Assembly (NCBI GenBank): GCA_017633935.1
Contig: JAGBOJ010000003.1
Coordinates: 1 to 46,694, forward strand
Reading direction: 5' to 3'
DNA length: 46,694 nt
From: Lachnospiraceae bacterium
GTDB lineage: Bacteria; Bacillota; Clostridia; Lachnospirales; Lachnospiraceae
The stretch's first letter is position 1. The number at the start of each line of letters is the position of its first letter. The notes beneath the pieces are model-generated. The model worked only from the letters and a program-made list of their open reading frames with translations. It was not told the origin of the DNA and ran no database searches. Both the position numbers and the translations under genes were made by a program. Shown here in pieces: positions 40,686-46,694 of this stretch.

Positions 40686-43460
40686 TCATTTATAGCTTTC
40701 ATCGCTTAAGTCCACAGCCACCTGTGTGGATACCCCTTTTTCCTGCATGGTGATACCGTAGAGCCTGTCGGCCTTTGCCATCGTACCCCTTCTGTGGGTA
40801 ATAACGATAAACTGGGTATGCTCGGTCAGCTTTGAAAGATAATTTGCGAACCTGTCGACATTTGCCTCGTCAAGCGCCGCCTCAATCTCATCTAAAAGAC
40901 AGAACGGGCTCGGCTTCATGTTCTGTATGGCAAAAAGCAGGGCTATCGCGGTAAGTGCCTTTTCCCCGCCCGAAAGCTGCATCATATTCTGCAGCTTCTT
41001 GCCCGGAGGCTGCGCGATGATCTTAATTCCGGCTTCAAGCACATCCTCATCGTCCACAAGCTCCAAGGTTCCCTTTCCACCGCCGAACATCTCGATAAAC
41101 ACCAGATTAAACTGCTTCTGTATTTGGGCAAACTGCTCCGTAAACTGCTTTTTCATCTGCTCATCCAGCTCGCTTATGATATTCTTAAGATCCTCCTCGG
41201 CCTTTATGATATCATCCCTCTGTCCCGTCATGAAGGTATAGCGTTCCATGAGCTCGCGGTATTCCTCAATGGCGTTTACATTAACCACTCCGAGCTGTCT
41301 TATCTGACCTTTAAGCTTTACCGTGTTCTGTTTCATCTCTGCTAGCGATCCGAGCCCGTCATTTTTAAGCTCCCTGCTTTCGATAAGCGTAAGCTGGTAT
41401 TCATCCCACATATACTGTGTCATACCCTGCATGGAGCCCTCGGTCTTTTCCCTTATCGTCTCAAGCCTGTATTTTTCCTGCTCAAGGCCGAGCTGCTGTG
41501 AGGCTATCTCATCCCTCTCAGCAAAGATCTGCTGCTGGCTCTTTAACAGCTCCTCTTTTTCCCTTTCCTTTTCCTTAAGCTCTTCGGATTTCTTTTCATT
41601 TACATCATCGGCAGTCTCTAAGGTAAGGGTCAGCTCCTTTATCTGATCTTCCTTAAGCTCCGTCTCTTCGGCATTCTTTGCGATATTTTCGTTGATATTT
41701 TCAAGCTCCTGAAGAAGTCTTAATCTCTCTCCTTCGATACGGTCGATATTCTGTGCGGCAAATTCCTGCTGCTGTATAAAACGGTCGTTTCTCATCGTCA
41801 GCTCATTGACCGACTTGCGGAGCTCCTCACTTTTTGCGTTTAATTCTTCAAGCTCTTTATTTAAGCTGATCGAAGCCTCATCTGCCTCTCTTTCCGTCTT
41901 CTGTGACTCCTTAAGCTGCTCCTCGTAGACAGCCTTTTCTTCTTCTATCGACTTTATCTGCGCATCGATTCCTGCGCCTTCTTCCGCGATCCCCTTCGTA
42001 CCGCTTAAGGCATCCTTTTTCTTTTCGTTTGCCGAATCGAGATTCAGCTTTACGGTACTTAAGGATATCTGCTTATTCTGCATTTCTTCGGAAAGCTTTG
42101 CGTTCTTTTCCCTGATCTCAGTCCTTTTATCCCTGAGCTCCTCGATGGTACGCAATATCTTGTCGCGCCCGCTTAACTGCTCCTTTAATGTCTTTGAAAG
42201 CTCGTCGATCTCCCTCTGTCTGCCAAGGAAATTACTCTTATTTCTAAACGACCCTCCCGAGATCGAGCCTCCGGGATTCAATGCCTCTCCCGCAAGAGTA
42301 ACTATCCTCAACGTAAATCTGAAATCTCTTGCAAGTTTGATCGCATTATCGATATTATCCACGACTATAAAGTTGCCTAACAGGTTCTGGGCAACGATCT
42401 CGTACTTTTTATCGATCACGTTTACGAGCGTATCGGCCATTCCTATGACCCCTGTGCCGTTTAAGGCATCGGGTGCGTTAAAATCCCTTTTCTGTATGGA
42501 GCTTAAGGGCAGAAAGGTCACACGGCCTGCATGCTCATTCTTTAAGAACTCAATAAGCTTCTTAGCCGTATTTTCATCCTTTACGACCACATTCTGCAGA
42601 TTGGCGCCCAGCGCGGTCTCTATGGCATTTTCATACTTACCCTCAACCTTTATGATATCCGCGACAACTCCGTTTATCCCCGGTATGCTGCTTTTTTGTC
42701 CCATAACGGATCTGACCGCATTGCCGTAGCCCTCATAGCGCTCTGCGATATTTTTAAGGGTCTCGAGCTTAGTCTTGTTTTCCCTGTAAAGACCGTCCAA
42801 CTGTCTTTCCTTATATTCGGCCTCATCAAGCTCGGCTTTGATCTCGCCCAGCTTAAGCTCGTTTGCGGCGTTTTGTTCATCTAATTTCCCGATCTCTTCA
42901 CTAAGCGCCCTTAACTCATTTTCAAATTTTTCAATGACCTCTTCCTGCGAAGCCTCATCACTCTTCATACGCAGCAGTCTTGAATTGAGCTCGGCCTTTC
43001 TTATGCCCGCCTGCTCTAAGATGGTACGTATCCTTTCGAGGTTTCCTTTGATCTCGCCTCTGGCATTTATGGTATCCACTACGAGCTGCTTTTTTTCCTC
43101 AAGCTGTGCTGTAAGAGCCTCTATCTTTTCGTCAAACTCCTTAAGGGCGGCTACATTTCCGGCTCCTGATTCTGCCGCTTCCTTTGCCTGCCTGTCAATA
43201 TCCTCCTTGCTCTTTCTGAATTTCTCAAGGCTCTTTTCATGCTCTGCGATCGTTTCCTTAACGGTTTTGATCCTTGCGTTAAAATGCTCGTCGGTACTGT
43301 GTATGGAGTTTATCTGCTCTCTTAAGACCTGTATCTGAGCATCTATCTTTCCCTTCTGCACCGAGCTGTTCGAGATATCGCTTCGCATATTACCTATCTG
43401 CTCTTCAAGGGAGTTTATCCTGCCTGTAGCCTCATCGTATCTGGCCCGGCTTTCCTCCAT
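40686..43460 (-). CDS. smc: Chromosome partition protein SMC, larger C-terminal part (after an in-frame stop)
   Basis: This 924-aa frame holds the rest of SMC: continued coiled coil, the hinge (GINGVVADIIKVEGKYENAI, ETALGANLQNVVVKDENTAK, HAGRVTFLPLSS, with GEALNPGGSISGGSFRNKSN) and the C-terminal head. The head carries the signature MQLSGGEKALTAIALL and Walker B PFCLLDEIEAALDEANVDRF. It is in the same frame as the N-terminal part; only 15 sense codons lie between the TAA at 43508-43506 and the ATG at 43460. That ATG has AAAGGA 11 nt upstream and AAGG right before it, so reinitiation is conceivable. With the stop repaired, the protein would be 1185 aa, the usual SMC length. Alone, it lacks Walker A. 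Confidence 0.9.
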   Translation of the reverse strand: MEESRARYDEATGRINSLEEQIGNMRSDISNSSVQKGKIDAQIQVLREQINSIHSTDEHFNARIKTVKETIAEHEKSLEKFRKSKEDIDRQAKEAAESGAGNVAALKEFDEKIEALTAQLEEKKQLVVDTINARGEIKGNLERIRTILEQAGIRKAELNSRLLRMKSDEASQEEVIEKFENELRALSEEIGKLDEQNAANELKLGEIKAELDEAEYKERQLDGLYRENKTKLETLKNIAERYEGYGNAVRSVMGQKSSIPGINGVVADIIKVEGKYENAIETALGANLQNVVVKDENTAKKLIEFLKNEHAGRVTFLPLSSIQKRDFNAPDALNGTGVIGMADTLVNVIDKKYEIVAQNLLGNFIVVDNIDNAIKLARDFRFTLRIVTLAGEALNPGGSISGGSFRNKSNFLGRQREIDELSKTLKEQLSGRDKILRTIEELRDKRTEIREKNAKLSEEMQNKQISLSTVKLNLDSANEKKKDALSGTKGIAEEGAGIDAQIKSIEEEKAVYEEQLKESQKTEREADEASISLNKELEELNAKSEELRKSVNELTMRNDRFIQQQEFAAQNIDRIEGERLRLLQELENINENIAKNAEETELKEDQIKELTLTLETADDVNEKKSEELKEKEREKEELLKSQQQIFAERDEIASQQLGLEQEKYRLETIREKTEGSMQGMTQYMWDEYQLTLIESRELKNDGLGSLAEMKQNTVKLKGQIRQLGVVNVNAIEEYRELMERYTFMTGQRDDIIKAEEDLKNIISELDEQMKKQFTEQFAQIQKQFNLVFIEMFGGGKGTLELVDDEDVLEAGIKIIAQPPGKKLQNMMQLSGGEKALTAIALLFAIQNMKPSPFCLLDEIEAALDEANVDRFANYLSKLTEHTQFIVITHRRGTMAKADRLYGITMQEKGVSTQVAVDLSDESYK

Positions 43461-43505
43461 CCTTGTGTCTATCCTTTTACAGTCGTTTACGACTATATCG
43501 TATTT

Positions 43506-43508
43506 TTA
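43506..43508 (-). other. In-frame TAA codon interrupting smc
   Basis: TAA at codon 246 of smc. The context on the minus strand is AAT TAA AAA TAC. Frame before and after is continuous, so a single base substitution, an assembly error or a recoded stop are the options. UAA followed by A is a strong stop, which speaks against natural readthrough. Confidence 0.9.
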
Positions 43509-44243
43509 ATTGAGCTCATTTATCTGCTTTTCATATCTTTCGCTTTCGATGATGAAAACATTCGCGTCAAGCTCCTTTAATTCCTCTTTCTTTTTTAAAT
43601 AGACCTTTGCCGCTTCGGACTGCTTTTCAAGAGGCCCCACCTGGCGTTCCACCTCGGAGAGGATATCATTTAACCTTATGAGGTTGTTTTTTTCGGACTC
43701 CAGCTTTTTTAATGCCGTATCCTTTCTTTTCTTGAATTTTACGATTCCCGCAGCCTCGTCAAAAAGCTCCCTTCTGTCCTCGGGCCTTCCCGAAAGTATC
43801 TTATCTATCTGGCCCTGTCCGATGATCGAGTAGCCCTCCTTGCCGATACCGGTATCGTAGAAAAGCTCGTTGATGTCTCTTAACCGGCACTCGTTGCCGT
43901 TTATCAGATAATCGCTTTCACCCGATCTGTATACACGCCTTGTTACAGTCACCTCATCATATTCGGCGGCAAGAGCCCTGTCCTCATTATCGATACAGAT
44001 CGAGACATAGGCATATCCCATGGGCTTTCTGATCTCCGTACCCGAAAAAATGACATCCTGCATGGATGCCCCTCTTAACTGACGTGCGCTCTGCTCTCCC
44101 AAGACCCACCGCACGGCGTCCGCAACATTGCTTTTTCCCGAGCCGTTAGGTCCCACTATTCCCGTGATACCGTTTTTAAAATCCAGCTTTATCCTGTCTG
44201 CAAATGATTTAAATCCGTGTATTTCGATACTCTTTAAATACAT
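43506..44243 (-). CDS. smc: Chromosome partition protein SMC, N-terminal part (ends at a premature TAA)
   Basis: SMC condenses and segregates chromosomes with ScpAB. This 245-aa part has the N-terminal head: MYLKSIEIHGFKSFADRIKL, Walker A GPNGSGKSN (31-39), VADAVRWVLGEQSARQLRGA, the Q-loop region and IGKEGYSIIGQGQIDKILSG. The first coiled coil follows and stops at TAA (43508-43506) after EKQINELN. Translation in the same frame continues after the stop as KYDIVVNDCKRIDTR and then the larger ORF. A frame-preserving substitution (for example from GAA, AAA or CAA) explains this; a homopolymer indel does not. Alone, it cannot form a working ATPase dimer. The start overlaps rnc by 10 nt. Confidence 0.9.
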   Translation of the reverse strand: MYLKSIEIHGFKSFADRIKLDFKNGITGIVGPNGSGKSNVADAVRWVLGEQSARQLRGASMQDVIFSGTEIRKPMGYAYVSICIDNEDRALAAEYDEVTVTRRVYRSGESDYLINGNECRLRDINELFYDTGIGKEGYSIIGQGQIDKILSGRPEDRRELFDEAAGIVKFKKRKDTALKKLESEKNNLIRLNDILSEVERQVGPLEKQSEAAKVYLKKKEELKELDANVFIIESERYEKQINELN

Positions 44244-44938
44244 ATACTCTTCCCGTCATTTATCCTGCCGTATGCCTCATATGCGGCATGCTGCTCGGCA
44301 AGTTTTTTTGAATGCCCCCTGCCCCTGGCAACCTCTTTCCCGTCTATATATACCGCCATGACAAATTCCCTGTCATGATCGGGACCCGACTGTCCGACAA
44401 GCCTGTACTCAAGACTTGATCCGTTTTTTTGCACATAGCTTTGAAGGTTTGTCTTGCTGTCCACGAAAAAGGCCTTATGCTCATAGTCGTTTAATAAAAA
44501 CCGTTCAATGAAATCCGCTGCTTTTTTAAGCCCGCCGTCAAGGTAGATCGCGCCTGTCACTGCCTCAAAGACATCCGATACGACCGAATCCCTGTAGCGG
44601 CTGCCCTGCAGATCATCTCCCTTTCCCATAAGTATGAATTCACTAAGCTCAAAGGTCTTTGCAGACGCTGCAAGCGAGCTTTCACATACAAGAGACGATC
44701 TGAGCTTTGTCATCCTTCCTTCGTCCATATCCGGCTTATCCTTAAAGATCCTGTCGCTTACAACAAGCTCCAAAACCGCATCTCCCAAAAATTCCTGCCT
44801 TTCATAGTCATCTGTGGTATTGATAACCCTTTCGTTCATCAGGGATGAATGGGTAAGCGCCGTCACAAGATAATCCCGGTTATTAAATTTATACCCTATT
44901 CTTTTTTCAAGCTCCTCGATCGGATATTTATTGTTCAT
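44234..44938 (-). CDS. rnc: Ribonuclease III
   Basis: RNase III cuts double-stranded RNA, including rRNA precursors. The 234-aa protein has the catalytic signature RQEFLGDAVLEL (47-58), with DYE before it, and DVFEAVTGAIYLDGG carrying the second acidic site. The C-terminal double-stranded RNA-binding domain contains LQSYVQKNGSSLEYRLVGQS and ARGRGHSKKLAEQHAAYEAY. Length is normal. Its 3' end overlaps the smc start by 10 nt, indicating coupling. It lies after acpP, as in most Firmicutes. Confidence 0.97.
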   Translation of the reverse strand: MNNKYPIEELEKRIGYKFNNRDYLVTALTHSSLMNERVINTTDDYERQEFLGDAVLELVVSDRIFKDKPDMDEGRMTKLRSSLVCESSLAASAKTFELSEFILMGKGDDLQGSRYRDSVVSDVFEAVTGAIYLDGGLKKAADFIERFLLNDYEHKAFFVDSKTNLQSYVQKNGSSLEYRLVGQSGPDHDREFVMAVYIDGKEVARGRGHSKKLAEQHAAYEAYGRINDGKSICI

Positions 44939-44996
44939 GATCTCTTTACGGTTTTTTTTGTTTCCCGGCCTTTATTTTTTCGTTTTACAGTACAAA

Positions 44997-45017
44997 GAGC
45001 CGGGAAGATCCCGGCTC
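44997..45017 (-). terminator. Hairpin after acpP (terminator or attenuator)
   Basis: GAGCCGGGA (44997-45005) pairs with TCCCGGCTC (45009-45017), 9 bp and a 3-nt loop, 7 nt beyond the acpP stop. The U-run on the minus strand is poor (CTCTTTGTAC), so it may only partly reduce transcription into rnc-smc. Confidence 0.55.
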
Positions 45018-45024
45018 AACTTTT

Positions 45025-45258
45025 TTATTTTTCCCTTGCCGCTTTTATTTTGCTGACCGCATCTCCCACGGTCACGATCTTTTCAACCTCTTCGGTATCT
45101 ATGACGATCTCAAACTCCTGCTCTATTCCCATGATGATCTGGAACACATCAAGACTGTCGGCTCCGAGATCATCGGTAAATGTGGTTTCAAGAGTGATCT
45201 CATCCTTGTCCACATTGAGCACCTCCGCAATGATTTCCTTAAGTTTTTCAAATTCCAT
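45025..45258 (-). CDS. acpP: Acyl carrier protein
   Basis: ACP carries growing fatty acids on a phosphopantetheine group. The 77-aa protein is acidic and has the attachment serine at Ser35 in [20 protein letters not shown], followed by the usual helix and [20 protein letters not shown]. Start ATG at 45258 with GGAGGAAAC upstream. It follows plsX, its usual neighbour. Confidence 0.98.
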   Translation of the reverse strand: MEFEKLKEIIAEVLNVDKDEITLETTFTDDLGADSLDVFQIIMGIEQEFEIVIDTEEVEKIVTVGDAVSKIKAAREK

Positions 45259-45291
45259 AATGTTTCCTCCTGTTTTAATACGATTTACTTA

Positions 45292-46296
45292 TCAAAGATT
45301 CAGTTTTTCCTTTATCCTGTCGTTGATCCTTTCTTCCTTAAACGATATACATTGTATGATCGAATTGGTAACCTCTTTTCTTTTGGCACTGCCGTGAGTC
45401 TTTACGACAAGGCCGTTTAAGCCCAAAAGCGGTGCTCCGCCGTATTCTGAAGCATCGAACTTCTTTAATGTCTTCTTAAGGGTGCCCTTTATGAGAAGAG
45501 CTCCTATCTTTGACACATATGAAGACATAAGCGCGCCCTTGATCTCGCTTAAAAGCACACTTCCGACCCCTTCATACATTTTAAGAGCCACATTTCCGGC
45601 AAAGGCTTCACAGACTATGACATCCGCCGTCCCCTCCGGGATATCCCTTGCCTCTATCGAGCCGGTAAAATTGATATCGGGACATGCCTTCAACATGGGA
45701 TATGTCTCCTTTACAAGGGCATTTCCCTTTTCCTCCTCGGCTCCGATATTTAATATCGCAACCTTCGGATTTTTCACGCCTATCACATATTCCATATATA
45801 TGGAGCCCATCTTTGCAAACTGAAGCATGTGCGAGGGTCTCGCATCCACATTTGCCCCGCAGTCCACAAGCAGCGACACTCCGGTCCTTGTGGGTATAAG
45901 AGGTGCCAGAGGCGGTCTTTCGATCCCTCTTATCCTTCCTGCGATCAGCTGTCCTCCCACCAGGATAGCGCCCGTACTTCCCGCGGATATGAACGCATCG
46001 CACTGTCCGCTCTTAACGAGATTAAGCCCTACCACTATTGACGAATCCTTTTTTGTCCTGATCGCCATAACGGGAGGCTCACCTGTTCCTATAACCTCCG
46101 TGGAGGCGGTTATCTTTATCCTGTCCTTCGGATACTCGTATTTTTTTAATTCCGCCTCGACCTTTGCCGTATCTCCCACGAGATAAACGACTATATTGTC
46201 CTTTTTATTTACCGCATCAACCGCACCGGCTACGATCTCCAAAGGGGCGTTGTCCCCGCCCATCGCATCAAGTGCCACATTAACCGTTTCAGCCAT
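45292..46296 (-). CDS. plsX: Phosphate acyltransferase PlsX
   Basis: PlsX makes acyl-phosphate from acyl-ACP, the first step to phosphatidic acid. The protein from ATG 46296 is 334 aa and begins MAETVNVALDAMGGDNAPLE. RTKKDSSIVVGLNLVKSGQC, DAFISAGSTGAILVGGQLIA and GVSLLVDCGANVDARPSHML follow, then EASEYGGAPLLGLNGLVVKT in the C-terminal half (preceded by KKFD). A longer frame to 46371 is rejected because AGGAG lies 8 nt before 46296 and the promoter's -10 lies at 46363-46368. It leads the operon plsX-acpP-rnc-smc-ftsY-ilvA-ylxM. Confidence 0.95.
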   Translation of the reverse strand: MAETVNVALDAMGGDNAPLEIVAGAVDAVNKKDNIVVYLVGDTAKVEAELKKYEYPKDRIKITASTEVIGTGEPPVMAIRTKKDSSIVVGLNLVKSGQCDAFISAGSTGAILVGGQLIAGRIRGIERPPLAPLIPTRTGVSLLVDCGANVDARPSHMLQFAKMGSIYMEYVIGVKNPKVAILNIGAEEEKGNALVKETYPMLKACPDINFTGSIEARDIPEGTADVIVCEAFAGNVALKMYEGVGSVLLSEIKGALMSSYVSKIGALLIKGTLKKTLKKFDASEYGGAPLLGLNGLVVKTHGSAKRKEVTNSIIQCISFKEERINDRIKEKLNL

Positions 46297-46362
46297 CTTA
46301 AACTCCTGCCGGATCCCGTTTATAAACCATCCTGTATTAAATATACTTCCAAACAGTAACCT

Positions 46363-46391
46363 ATAATACAAGACTGAAACAAAAAAATCAA
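46363..46391 (-). promoter_or_regulatory. Promoter of the plsX operon
   Basis: On the minus strand, TTGATT (46391-46386), 17 nt, TATTAT (46368-46363), leading to a leader of about 60 nt. I found no FapR-type palindrome in the region. Confidence 0.65.
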
Positions 46392-46411
46392 CATCTTGGT
46401 GAATTTAGTGC

Positions 46412-46440
46412 TTGACCCGCCCTTATTTTTTGCGTAAACT
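46412..46440 (+). promoter_or_regulatory. Candidate divergent promoter for the small ORF
   Basis: TTGACC (46412-46417), 17 nt, TAAACT (46435-46440), 55 nt before the ATG at 46496. The -10 is a weak match. Confidence 0.4.
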
Positions 46441-46495
46441 CATAGATGTCATCGTCAAAAGGTGAAATTAAATTTATTCGCTAATTATCTTTGTT

Positions 46496-46684
46496 ATGAA
46501 AAAAGACATTAAATTTGATTCGGAATTTACAAAACAGCTCTATATTGAGGTATCCGCTCTTCAGGATATGAAAAAGATCGATAAGCCCTATATTTCAAGA
46601 AAATACATATGGGCGGTATGGCAGAAGGTATATAAATCCCATTTCGGCTGTACGAGGCATTTCATCCTGCCGGGTGAAAAATGA
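46496..46684 (+). CDS. Small hypothetical protein (62 aa)
   Basis: I do not recognise this protein. It begins MKKDIKFDSEFTKQLYIEVS and ends CTRHFILPGEK; it is basic in the C-terminal half, with YISRKYIWAVWQKVYKSHFG. No signal or membrane segment is evident. There is no clear ribosome site before ATG 46496. Support comes from an ATGA overlap: its stop TGA (46682-46684) overlaps the ATG of a following gene at 46681, and a divergent promoter is possible. It could be a translation-coupled first gene, but may be spurious. Confidence 0.5.
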   Translation: MKKDIKFDSEFTKQLYIEVSALQDMKKIDKPYISRKYIWAVWQKVYKSHFGCTRHFILPGEK

Positions 46685-46694
46685 CCGCAATATA
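46681..46694 (+). CDS. Start of a downstream gene at the window edge
   Basis: ATG at 46681 (MTAI...) overlaps the stop of the small ORF by ATGA, with GGGTGAAAA just upstream. Only about four codons are visible, so nothing can be said of the product. Confidence 0.3.

Noticed and set aside
42145..42729. 194-aa plus-strand ORF opposite smc
   Set aside because: Antisense to the SMC hinge region, which is conserved on the minus strand.
43461..43505. Frameshift or insertion as the cause of the smc break
   Set aside because: Codons before and after the stop are in one frame and total length is normal, so only a substitution or recoding fits.
46297..46371. Upstream extension of plsX to 46371
   Set aside because: It would start at the -10 region of the plsX promoter and lacks a ribosome site; the ATG at 46296 has AGGAG and matches the family's start.
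46297..46495. FapR operator before plsX
   Set aside because: No palindrome of the TTAGTACC-GGTACTAA type was found near the promoter.
1..46694. CRISPR array, tRNA, rRNA, insertion sequence or prophage
   Set aside because: No regularly spaced repeats, cloverleaf-like runs, transposase or integrase motifs were seen on either strand; gaps between genes are short and explained by promoters and terminators.

Overview
This window looks like chromosomal DNA of a motile, Gram-positive anaerobe of the Clostridia, most likely a Lachnospiraceae relative (Roseburia/Butyrivibrio type). That placement is inferred from gene order (codY next to the fla operon, plsX-acpP-rnc-smc-ftsY), families such as DUF4317, DUF2953, GerW/YtfJ and the TIGR02530 flagellar protein, and sigma-A-type promoters. 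Nearly all of it is coding. I see no rRNA, tRNA, CRISPR array, insertion sequence or prophage, and no gene-free stretch longer than about 300 bp.

Left part (1-16655, minus strand, read right to left): a large flagellar operon in the order flgB-flgC-fliE-fliF-fliG-fliH-fliI-fliJ-motE-like-[chemoreceptor]-fliK-flgD-TIGR02530-flgE-(terminator)-flbD-motA-motB-fliL, the last cut by the window edge. A consensus sigma-A promoter precedes flgB. A chemoreceptor gene interrupts the usual order, a sigma-28-like promoter lies before fliK, and a terminator plus new promoter separate flgE from flbD.

Middle (16699-31057, minus): codY with its own promoter and a CodY-box-like site; an operon yifB/comM-dprA-topA; then a three-gene unit of a GGDEF/EAL protein, a degenerate HD-GYP-like protein and a PilT-like ATPase lacking its catalytic glutamate; then hemW, lepA and rpsT.

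Right (31208-46694): a large hybrid histidine kinase with an 83-aa protein and a DUF4317 protein (minus); a plus-strand trio of a 109-aa protein, DUF2953 and GerW/YtfJ, with a possibly leaderless first gene; a strong bidirectional terminator; and a minus-strand operon plsX-acpP-rnc-smc-ftsY-ilvA-ylxM. In smc a single in-frame TAA splits a reading frame that would otherwise be 1185 codons long. At the far right a small divergent ORF overlaps, by ATGA, the start of a gene running off the window.

The most notable points are the stop-interrupted smc, the signalling unit whose PilT and HD-GYP members have lost catalytic residues while the EAL domain looks intact, and the internal transcription signals of the flagellar operon. 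All function calls come from reading sequence and motifs; no database or folding run was done.
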